A stretch of DNA of 5,704 nucleotides. It comes from Betaproteobacteria bacterium (GTDB lineage Bacteria > Pseudomonadota > Gammaproteobacteria > Burkholderiales > Burkholderiaceae). This document shows positions 1 to 5,704 of this stretch, piece after piece. The stretch is from positions 1 to 5,704 of the forward strand of contig CANIMS010000124.1 of NCBI GenBank assembly GCA_947468785.1, written 5' to 3'. The notes under the pieces were generated by a model that saw only the letters and a program-made list of their open reading frames with translations, did not search any database and was not told the origin of the DNA. The position numbers were made by a program, and so were the translations under genes. Numbering within the stretch: position 1 is the first letter of the stretch; each line of letters starts with the position of its first letter.

Positions 1-516
1 AGCATCTTTTAAAGTTTTTGTGCCAGATTCCACAGGCACTACCTTGGCGCCCAGTAACTTCATGCGAAAAACGTTTTGAGCCTGTCGCGCTACATCCACT
101 GAGCCTTGATATACCGTGCAATCTAAACCAAAGCGCGCACAAATCGTTGCTGTTGCAACACCGTGCTGACCTGCTCCCGTTTCAGCAATGATGCGAGGCT
201 TGCCCATGCGTTTGGCAAGCATTGCCTGGCCAATCACATTGTTGATCTTATGAGCGCCCGTATGATTTAAGTCTTCGCGCTTTAAATATATCTGTGCACC
301 ACCTAGCATCTCACTCCAACGCTTAGCGTGATATACAGGAGAAGGTCTACCAACAAAATGTTTTAGTTCGTAATGAAACTCTTCAATAAACTCTGGATCA
401 TGTTGATACTTTGCATAAGCTTCTTTTAATTCATCTAATGCGTACATCAGAGTTTCAGAAACAAACACTCCGCCGTATGGACCAAAGTGTCCTCGTGCAT
501 CTGGCTTGTCGTACAT
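1..516 (-). CDS. trpB: Tryptophan synthase beta subunit, N-terminal part (runs off the left edge)
   Basis: TrpB is the PLP-dependent subunit that condenses indole with L-serine to give L-tryptophan, working in the cytoplasm as an alpha2-beta2 complex with TrpA. Only the first 172 codons are in the window, out of roughly 400 usual for the family; the frame is open to base 1. The protein begins [16 protein letters not shown], typical of the family. The PLP-binding lysine is in [10 protein letters not shown] (K90), and the catalytic glutamate is in [11 protein letters not shown] (E112); the 22-residue spacing matches K87/E109 of the Salmonella enzyme. The ATG at 516 is chosen because it gives the standard N-terminus and has AGAGGT just upstream. 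It follows trpF by 30 nt, so co-transcription is likely. trpA would be expected next, beyond the left edge (inference from usual gene order). Confidence 0.97.
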   Translation of the reverse strand, partial: MYDKPDARGHFGPYGGVFVSETLMYALDELKEAYAKYQHDPEFIEEFHYELKHFVGRPSPVYHAKRWSEMLGGAQIYLKREDLNHTGAHKINNVIGQAMLAKRMGKPRIIAETGAGQHGVATATICARFGLDCTVYQGSVDVARQAQNVFRMKLLGAKVVPVESGTKTLKDA

Positions 517-520
517 AGCT

Positions 521-526
521 ACCTCT
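521..526 (-). promoter_or_regulatory. Shine-Dalgarno of trpB
   Basis: On the minus strand AGAGGT is followed by AGCT and then the ATG of trpB at 516. It is the best ribosome-binding site in the window, lies in the 30-nt trpF-trpB spacer, and supports the chosen trpB start. The GAGG core is 5 nt from the start codon, a short but workable distance. Confidence 0.8.
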
Positions 527-546
527 TTTGATTTAATTACAGCAAA

Positions 547-1224
547 TTATTGGGATGGTGATTTCGCATCTGCCGCACGCACTGCTTTTACAAACTCAGT
601 CATGAGTGCAGGATCCTTAACACCCCTGCTGATTTCTACGCCACTAGAGACGTCAACCGCGCAAGGATGCAGACGAGCGATAGCCTCGCCCACGTTGTGC
701 GTGTTCAACCCACCACTCAAAACGACCCGAGGCGCGTTTTCGCTTACCCATGTCTGTGGAATTCCTTGCCAATCAAAAGGAACGCCCCCTCCACCGTAAC
801 CCTCAACTAGGGCATCGAGCAGGAAAGCGTTTGCATCCCTATATTGTAGGGAAAAATCGTCATATGCGAACTGGGCCCCAACCCGAGCGGCCTTCACCCA
901 AGGCTGGCTACCCGCTAGCTCCTGACACCGTTGCGGGGTCTCATCCCCATGAAATTGCCATAAAGTGATTGGGGCAGTTGCCTTAATGGCAGCAAATTCT
1001 GCATCTGTGGCATTCACTACTAGCCCTACAGCATCTATACCTGCGGGAAGCCTGGAAATGAGCTGTGCGGCGATATTGGGGGTGACCGCCCTTGGACTAG
1101 GGGGGTAAAACACAAATCCCACAGCATCCACGCCTGCAGCTACAGCAGCATCAATATCTGCTGGCGTTCGTAAACCGCAGATTTTGACCCTAGTTCGGCC
1201 TGGAGAAAAGGTTAATAAGCCCAT
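547..1224 (-). CDS. trpF: Phosphoribosylanthranilate isomerase
   Basis: TrpF catalyses the Amadori rearrangement of N-(5'-phosphoribosyl)anthranilate to CdRP, the third step of tryptophan synthesis from chorismate, in the cytoplasm. It is a monofunctional (beta/alpha)8 barrel of 225 residues, normal length and not fused to TrpC as in E. coli. The first strand carries TRVKICGL with the catalytic cysteine at C16. The catalytic aspartate is D137 in LLDALVEGYGGGG. Phosphate-binding loops are LSGGLNTHNV (about 169-178) and DVSSGVEISRGVKD (about 191-204). FYPPSPRAV (39-47) and WQFHGDET (89-96) are further family motifs. The ATG at 1224 adds a 9-residue leader before RTRVKICG; no other standard start lies between it and the in-frame truA stop. 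It has no good Shine-Dalgarno: the nearest purine run, AGG, is 15 nt away. It sits 27 nt after truA and 30 nt before trpB. Confidence 0.97.
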   Translation of the reverse strand: MGLLTFSPGRTRVKICGLRTPADIDAAVAAGVDAVGFVFYPPSPRAVTPNIAAQLISRLPAGIDAVGLVVNATDAEFAAIKATAPITLWQFHGDETPQRCQELAGSQPWVKAARVGAQFAYDDFSLQYRDANAFLLDALVEGYGGGGVPFDWQGIPQTWVSENAPRVVLSGGLNTHNVGEAIARLHPCAVDVSSGVEISRGVKDPALMTEFVKAVRAADAKSPSQ

Positions 1225-1251
1225 AAATGAATAATAAGGCCTGATGCTTGA

Positions 1252-2082
1252 TTAAGCCCGAGTCAGCTCAGTTGGTAGCCAAGAATTTTGCAGCCATGGG
1301 CTCGGAATACCAAATTCTTCTGGATAGGCAATTTTGGCCAAATAAAGGCCATCTGCCATAAATGTCGGTGCAGCCAAGCTTCGATCCTTTGAAGCCAAAA
1401 TCTCCCCCATCCACTCTGGGGGTTTTTTACCCGCTCCAATGAATAAAAAGCTTCCCACTAAATTGCGCACCATGTGGTGTAAGAAAGCATTGCCGCGAAT
1501 TCGAAAATACAACCAAGGCTCTTGAGAAATGATGTCGATTGAATAGATTGTTTTGATAGGGGTTTTGCTTTGACACTCAGAAGCACGAAATGTAGTGAAG
1601 TCGTGCTCACCGATGAGGGATTGAGCAGCCTCTTTCATAGCGTCAATATCAAACCATAGATTAGGCGGCAGTAATACGTAACCAGCGCGGCTATTCACCA
1701 TGGGAGATCGACAAGGTCCAGCATGGAGCGCATAAATATAAGTACGTTCATATGCCGAGAAGCGTGCACTAAATTCTTCCGAAACTGGTTTAGCCCAATT
1801 GACCACAATTGATTTCGGCAAAAAAGAGTTAATACCCCTTACCCATGAAAAATCTTCACGCTCAACTGGTGTATCAAAATGGATTACTTGACCTAAAGCA
1901 TGAACGCCTGTATCCGTTCGACCTGCGGTGATAGTCTGGATCGGTAAGGCAGCGCTAGATTTATCACCAATAAATGTAGTGATAGCTCTCTCTAGTTCAT
2001 CTTGAACAGTATTGCCATTGAGCTGTGTTTGCCAACCAGAATAAGGACTGCCATCATATTGAAGGCCTAGCGCGATACGCAT
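1252..2082 (-). CDS. truA: tRNA pseudouridine(38-40) synthase TruA
   Basis: TruA converts uridines 38, 39 and 40 in the anticodon arm of many tRNAs to pseudouridine. At 276 residues it is close to the E. coli enzyme (270). The N-terminus [18 protein letters not shown] is diagnostic. The catalytic aspartate is D57 in [14 protein letters not shown]. The conserved aromatic residue of motif II is probably Y115 in [18 protein letters not shown] (about 158-169) and [15 protein letters not shown] (about 198-212) mark the C-terminal half of the catalytic domain. No truncation or frameshift is seen. The ATG at 2082 gives the standard N-terminus and has AAGG 9 nt upstream. The gene follows fimV by 11 nt and precedes trpF by 27 nt. 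Linkage of truA to trpF and fimV is the usual betaproteobacterial arrangement and need not mean a shared function. Confidence 0.98.
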   Translation of the reverse strand: MRIALGLQYDGSPYSGWQTQLNGNTVQDELERAITTFIGDKSSAALPIQTITAGRTDTGVHALGQVIHFDTPVEREDFSWVRGINSFLPKSIVVNWAKPVSEEFSARFSAYERTYIYALHAGPCRSPMVNSRAGYVLLPPNLWFDIDAMKEAAQSLIGEHDFTTFRASECQSKTPIKTIYSIDIISQEPWLYFRIRGNAFLHHMVRNLVGSFLFIGAGKKPPEWMGEILASKDRSLAAPTFMADGLYLAKIAYPEEFGIPSPWLQNSWLPTELTRA

Positions 2083-2091
2083 AGAAAAATA

Positions 2092-2095
2092 CCTT
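2092..2095 (-). promoter_or_regulatory. Shine-Dalgarno of truA overlapping the fimV stop codon
   Basis: Read on the minus strand, TAAGGT holds the fimV stop codon TAA (2096-2094), and its AAGG (2095-2092) is the likely truA Shine-Dalgarno, 9 nt before the ATG at 2082. A ribosome terminating on fimV would cover this site, so truA translation may be coupled to fimV (inference). Confidence 0.65.
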
Positions 2096-3473
2096 AGGCC
2101 TTGCGGTGATTGAGTTCCGACAACAAGCCTTGTGCTTCAATCGTAATCGCGGGATCAACCGAATTACTCACACGCAAAATCTCATCAAGGGATTTCTTGG
2201 CAGCCGCAAAATCCTCGATGGTGATGTATGCTCGGGCAAGATTTAACTTCACCCGTAAAGCATCCGAGAGTGGATTAAACGCCTGCTCTGCTTTGGGAGA
2301 AGTTGTATTCGCAACTGGCTTGGATAAATCCAGATCAATGCTGGCGAATAGCGCTTTGGCACGCTCGGGCATTCCAGTTGGAACATTAGGCTCTTTTCTT
2401 TCAGGAGCACGATTTTCAGGCTCCGTAAAGGCTAACTTTTCTGAACGACGGGCATTTCGCGCCAATGCCCAAAGGACTAAACCAATCAAGGCCATTAAGC
2501 CAATCGCTAAGACTGCAGGGCCAAATCCACCCAGACCAAAGTTATTTTCAACTGCTTTCATTTCTTTGGTCTTATCCAGAAGACGTTGTAAGTCTGCAAT
2601 ATTCTTTTCTAATTCAGCTACCCGTGATTTAGCTTGATCAAGTGCTTTTTCTTGAGCAACCAATTCCTCAGAAAAACGTTTTTCTTCATCACTACTATCG
2701 GCGCTTGAGCCAATCTTGAGTCGATCTTTTTGAGCTAATTCAGTAGATGCAGGGGTATTACCTTTTGAGCCAACATCTGTACTTGCTTGCCCCGCTTTAG
2801 CTTCGCGCCATTGCTCATTGGCCTCTGCTACAAATTGATTTGCCTCAGCCGGGCTAATAGAGCGCAGTAAAGCTTGACTTGGCTTATTCAACTCAGCCCC
2901 AGCGGCTAAGCGATTGATGCTACCGCTTGCAAAAGCATCTGGATTGGCTTTAAACAGTGCCATCATCGTTTGATCTAAGGTGGCGCCATCAAGTTGCGGT
3001 GCCATTAAGGCAGCAATTTCAGACAATGTTTGTCCCGGCTTAACGAGCACCTTCTGCACATCGCCTAATAACAAGGTATAGGTTTTAGTCAGCCTACCAC
3101 TCGACCAATTCAGATTAATCAGAAGGTCGATGAAAGGATCATCGCTAATGGGAACTGGATTTACTGTCTCCACCAGAACCATTAAGCGTTCTTGACGATT
3201 CCGATACACCATCACCTGGGGATTGAGCTCTAATATCTTTTGTGAAATCCCTAGGCGCTCAAAAACGTCCTTACTGGGCAATGCCGCCTTCAGACTAGAT
3301 AGGGTAGCCTCTTCATCAGAACCTACCCGAATCGGAATTTCAGCGCGGAGAGGTTCGCCTGGGCGAGAGAGCAGTACCGGCGACCCCAAAGAAATCGCCC
3401 AAGCGGAGCAAGACCAACTTAGCCAAACAAAGCAAAGTGCCTTAATCAGGCTGAGTTGACTTGGACGCGACAT
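2094..3473 (-). CDS. fimV: FimV-family protein, compact form (polar/peptidoglycan-associated scaffold)
   Basis: This is a 459-residue inner-membrane protein with the FimV layout. Residues 1-26 look like a signal peptide (R3 and K11, hydrophobic 12-25, cleavage after SAWA). Residues 27-140 are the FimV N-terminal domain, with [10 protein letters not shown] at 39-48. Residues 143-198 form a LysM-like module with [17 protein letters not shown] and [10 protein letters not shown], the family hallmark. A polar linker follows, then a heptad-rich stretch at about 262-305 (likely coiled coil), a membrane segment at about 318-338 ([17 protein letters not shown]), a charged linker, and a TPR-like FimV C-terminal motif at 411-454. 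In Pseudomonas, FimV binds peptidoglycan, organises the cell pole and supports type IV pili and cAMP signalling; that role here is inferred. It is about half the length of Pseudomonas FimV (about 920), mainly through a short cytoplasmic part. Its ATG overlaps the asd stop as TAATG, implying coupled translation. Confidence 0.9.
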   Translation of the reverse strand: MSRPSQLSLIKALCFVWLSWSCSAWAISLGSPVLLSRPGEPLRAEIPIRVGSDEEATLSSLKAALPSKDVFERLGISQKILELNPQVMVYRNRQERLMVLVETVNPVPISDDPFIDLLINLNWSSGRLTKTYTLLLGDVQKVLVKPGQTLSEIAALMAPQLDGATLDQTMMALFKANPDAFASGSINRLAAGAELNKPSQALLRSISPAEANQFVAEANEQWREAKAGQASTDVGSKGNTPASTELAQKDRLKIGSSADSSDEEKRFSEELVAQEKALDQAKSRVAELEKNIADLQRLLDKTKEMKAVENNFGLGGFGPAVLAIGLMALIGLVLWALARNARRSEKLAFTEPENRAPERKEPNVPTGMPERAKALFASIDLDLSKPVANTTSPKAEQAFNPLSDALRVKLNLARAYITIEDFAAAKKSLDEILRVSNSVDPAITIEAQGLLSELNHRKA

Positions 3474-3475
3474 TA
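3471..3475 (-). other. TAATG stop/start overlap between asd and fimV
   Basis: On the minus strand TAATG contains the asd stop TAA (3475-3473) and the fimV start ATG (3473-3471), sharing one base. Only a weak purine run (GAAGA, inside the last asd codons) precedes the ATG, so fimV translation probably depends on re-initiation by ribosomes finishing asd. The overlap is seen directly; the coupling is inferred. Confidence 0.85.
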
Positions 3476-4630
3476 ATCTTCAAGCAAGATTCTAAGCATA
3501 CGGCGCAATGGTTCAGCAGCACCCCAGAGGAGTTGATCGCCGACTGTAAATGCGCCCAAATAATCAGGGCCCATTGCCAATTTATGTAAGCGCCCGATAG
3601 GCACTATTAATGTGCCGCTCACAGCAGCAGGAGATAAATCACGCTCAGTAGCCTCACGATCATTAGGAACTACCTTGACCCACTGATTGTCATTGGCAAG
3701 AATGGTTTCAATTTCCTTTAATGGAACATCTTTTTTCAGCTTCACTGTCAAGCCTTGTGAGTGACAACGCATTGCACCAACGCGAACGCACAAGCCATCT
3801 ACTGGAATACTGCCTGGTGAACGGAATGCAGGACGACCGAGGATCTTATTGAACTCAGAGCCACCCTTCCACTCTTCTTTTGTTTGGCCATGTTCTACTG
3901 GAACATCAATCCACGGGATTAAGCTACCAGCTAAAGCAGTATTACGAAAGTGTTGCTTCGGAAAATTTGGTGAACGCAATGTTTCAGTCACCTTACGATC
4001 AATATCTAAAATCCATGAAGAGGGATCTGCTAATTCGGTAGCAACGCTATCGCGCAAAGCGCCCATTTGCAATAGTAATTCGCGCATATTCTGGGCACCA
4101 GCACCAGATGCGGCCTGATAGGTCATAGCGCTAATCCACTCCACCATATCTGCTTTTACTAAGCCACCCATTGCCATCATCATCAAACTGACAGTGCAAT
4201 TGGCGCCGATCCAATTCTTACCACCCGCAGCGAGGGCCTGATCAATGACGGGACGATTTACCGGGTCTAAGACCAATACCGCGTCATCTTTCATACGCAA
4301 TGCGCTAGCAGCATCTATCCAATGGCCATTCCAACCCGCAGCACGAAGCTTCGGAAAGACGTCATTGGTGTAATCGCCACCTTGGCAAGTCAAAATAATA
4401 TCGCAGCGAGACAAAGCTTTAATGTCATTAGCATCTTGCAGAGTACTTTCACTCTTGCTAACTTTTTGTCCGTTGACCAATGGCACTTCCCCGCCTGCCT
4501 GGCTAGTGCTAAAAAATACAGGCTCGATGAAGTCAAAATCTTTTTCAGCCAACATTCTTTCCATTAGCACGCTACCTACCATGCCACGCCAGCCGACTAA
4601 ACCTACTAGAGGAGTTTTTGTATTTGCCAT
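3473..4630 (-). CDS. asd: Aspartate-semialdehyde dehydrogenase
   Basis: Asd reduces L-aspartyl-4-phosphate to L-aspartate-4-semialdehyde with NADPH, the branch point towards lysine, diaminopimelate (peptidoglycan), threonine and methionine. At 385 residues it fits the Gram-negative Asd type (E. coli 367). The nucleotide-binding loop is [11 protein letters not shown] (10-20). The acyl-enzyme cysteine is C145 in [10 protein letters not shown]. The acid/base histidine is H290 in [11 protein letters not shown], with R283 in the same motif, which closely matches the E. coli family. IDAASALRM (105-113) and TCQGGDYT (81-88) are further conserved blocks. The ATG at 4630 places a short extension (MANTKTP) before the first strand, and no later standard start precedes the nucleotide-binding loop. 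I see no Shine-Dalgarno in front of it. It lies 54 nt after leuB and overlaps fimV by one base. The family is generally essential in Gram-negatives. Confidence 0.98.
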   Translation of the reverse strand: MANTKTPLVGLVGWRGMVGSVLMERMLAEKDFDFIEPVFFSTSQAGGEVPLVNGQKVSKSESTLQDANDIKALSRCDIILTCQGGDYTNDVFPKLRAAGWNGHWIDAASALRMKDDAVLVLDPVNRPVIDQALAAGGKNWIGANCTVSLMMMAMGGLVKADMVEWISAMTYQAASGAGAQNMRELLLQMGALRDSVATELADPSSWILDIDRKVTETLRSPNFPKQHFRNTALAGSLIPWIDVPVEHGQTKEEWKGGSEFNKILGRPAFRSPGSIPVDGLCVRVGAMRCHSQGLTVKLKKDVPLKEIETILANDNQWVKVVPNDREATERDLSPAAVSGTLIVPIGRLHKLAMGPDYLGAFTVGDQLLWGAAEPLRRMLRILLED

Positions 4631-4684
4631 GATGATTAACTATCTATTGAATTTGATCTCGGTATGATTAAAGTTCGTTTAAAA

Positions 4685-5704
4685 CTAGGATAAAGCTGCT
4701 ACGACGGCATCGCCCATTTGAACAGTGGAAACTTTTTGAGTTCCCTCGGTATAAATGTCTGCAGTTCGCAAGCCTTGGGCCAAGACTTTTTGGACGGCCT
4801 TTTCAATCCGATCTGCTTCTGTAGGCATTCCTAAGGAATAGCGCAACATCATTGCAGCAGAGAGAATCGTTGCCAAAGGATTAGCAATACCTTTGCCAGC
4901 AATGTCAGGCGCAGAACCATGACTAGGCTCATACAAGCCTTTGTTGTTCTTATCTAAAGATGCGGAAGGCAACATTCCAATAGAGCCTGTCAACATCGCA
5001 GCTTCATCAGAGAGAATGTCGCCAAACAGGTTGCCTGTCACAACAACGTCGAATGCCTTAGGTGCCTTCACCAATTGCATTGCAGCGTTATCGACATACA
5101 TATGGGATAACTCAACTTCAGGATAATCTTTAGAGACTCTAATCATGACTTCACGCCATAACTGAGAGGTCTCCAGTACGTTTGCCTTATCGACGCTGCA
5201 GACTTTCTTGCCTCGCTTACGAGCTGCCTCAAAGGCAACTCGACCAATACGCTCTACTTCAGGCTCACTGTAGTGCATCGTATCGAAGCCTTCTCTAGCG
5301 CCCTTAAATAATGGCAACTCTGAACTACGAATTCCGCGGGGCTGACCAAAATAAATATCACCATTGAGTTCACGCACAATCAAGATATCTAAACCACCAA
5401 TAATTTCTGGCTTTAAACTCGATGCCGCAGTAAGTTCTGGGTAGCAAATTGCAGGCCTAAAATTAGCGAAGAGCTCTAAGTGCTTACGTAAACCTAAAAT
5501 GGCTTGCTCTGGACGATGTTCACGTGGAAGAGTGTCGTATTTCCAGTCGCCTACAGCGCCGAATAAAATTGCATCCGCTTTTTTCGCTAACGCTAAAGTG
5601 GCTGGCGGCAAAGGATGTCCAGAAAGATCATAGGCAGCGCCACCAACAGGCGCCTCCTCTAAATCAAACTGTGGGCCGAGTGCTTTTAGCACTCGAACGG
5701 CTTG
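4685..5704 (-). CDS. leuB: 3-isopropylmalate dehydrogenase, N-terminus missing (runs off the right edge)
   Basis: LeuB oxidatively decarboxylates (2R,3S)-3-isopropylmalate to 2-oxoisocaproate with NAD+, the third step of leucine synthesis, as a cytoplasmic homodimer. The window holds 339 residues plus the TAG stop; about 20 N-terminal residues are probably beyond the edge (family about 355-360). The frame stays open through the last base, reading QAVR before [10 protein letters not shown], so the GTG at 5692 is an internal valine, not the start. Substrate-contact residues of the family are present: arginines in LRKHL, NFRPA and VREL, lysine in SVDKANVL, and aspartates in YVDNAAMQL and [10 protein letters not shown]. 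The dehydrogenase signature with the NAD-binding region is [19 protein letters not shown]. leuC and leuD are expected upstream (inference from usual gene order). No defect is visible in the part present. Confidence 0.97.
   Translation of the reverse strand, partial: QAVRVLKALGPQFDLEEAPVGGAAYDLSGHPLPPATLALAKKADAILFGAVGDWKYDTLPREHRPEQAILGLRKHLELFANFRPAICYPELTAASSLKPEIIGGLDILIVRELNGDIYFGQPRGIRSSELPLFKGAREGFDTMHYSEPEVERIGRVAFEAARKRGKKVCSVDKANVLETSQLWREVMIRVSKDYPEVELSHMYVDNAAMQLVKAPKAFDVVVTGNLFGDILSDEAAMLTGSIGMLPSASLDKNNKGLYEPSHGSAPDIAGKGIANPLATILSAAMMLRYSLGMPTEADRIEKAVQKVLAQGLRTADIYTEGTQKVSTVQMGDAVVAALS

Noticed and set aside
506..799. 97-codon plus-strand open frame across the trpB-trpF junction
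   Set aside because: It lies opposite two well-supported genes and its protein is low-complexity with no motif.
1244..1258. Small inverted repeat GCTT-AATC-AAGC at the end of truA as a terminator
   Set aside because: The stem is only 4 bp, there is no U-run after it, and trpF starts about 30 nt downstream.
1421..1432. Homopolymer runs (ggggg, tttttt) within truA as a frameshift site
   Set aside because: The TruA frame is intact on both sides with conserved family motifs before and after, so there is no sign of a frameshift.
2110..2637. 175-codon open frame on the plus strand
   Set aside because: It is antisense to the fimV cytoplasmic, membrane and coiled-coil coding region, shows no recognisable domain, and is best explained as a shadow of the real gene.
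4651..4675. Imperfect inverted repeat (TTTGATC / GATTAAA) between leuB and asd
   Set aside because: On the transcribed strand it has an A/C mismatch within about 7 A/U-rich pairs and no U-run, so it is too weak to call a terminator or operator.
5690..5692. GTG as a possible leuB start
   Set aside because: The frame remains open upstream (QAVR) to the window edge and LeuB needs about 20 more N-terminal residues, so this is an internal valine.

Overview
The window lies inside one co-directional gene cluster on the minus strand. In transcription order (right to left) it reads leuB (5' end outside the window), asd, a fimV-like gene, truA, trpF and trpB (3' end outside the window). All six are read from protein motifs. 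The order leuB-asd-fimV-truA-trpF-trpB is, from general knowledge, the conserved arrangement in Burkholderiales. The intermediate base composition (clearly below Burkholderia or Ralstonia) and the small spacers suggest a streamlined freshwater lineage such as Polynucleobacter. That genus call is an inference; the order-level call is firmer.

Layout. 4685-5704 is leuB (leucine synthesis). 4631-4684 is a 54-nt AT-rich spacer, the longest non-coding stretch here. 3473-4630 is asd (aspartate family: Lys, Thr, Met, diaminopimelate). 2094-3473 is a short FimV-family cell-envelope protein whose ATG overlaps the asd stop by one base. 1252-2082 is truA (tRNA pseudouridine 38-40 synthase), 11 nt after fimV, with its Shine-Dalgarno overlapping the fimV stop. 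547-1224 is trpF and 1-516 is the first 172 codons of trpB, separated by 30 nt. About 97.9% of the window is coding by these calls. I see no RNA gene, terminator-like hairpin, insertion sequence, CRISPR array or long repeat.

How the genes work together. leuB, asd, trpF and trpB are amino-acid biosynthesis enzymes, while truA (tRNA anticodon-arm modification) and fimV (polar/peptidoglycan-associated scaffold) sit between them. Same strand, tight spacing and lack of terminators suggest a shared transcript, possibly with an extra promoter in front of asd. trpF-trpB carry a late part of the tryptophan pathway; no other trp gene and no trp leader is visible here.

I found no undescribed system. 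The points worth a second look are modest: the compact FimV with all three family hallmark regions, the tight translational junctions around it, and two genes (asd, trpF) without a convincing Shine-Dalgarno.
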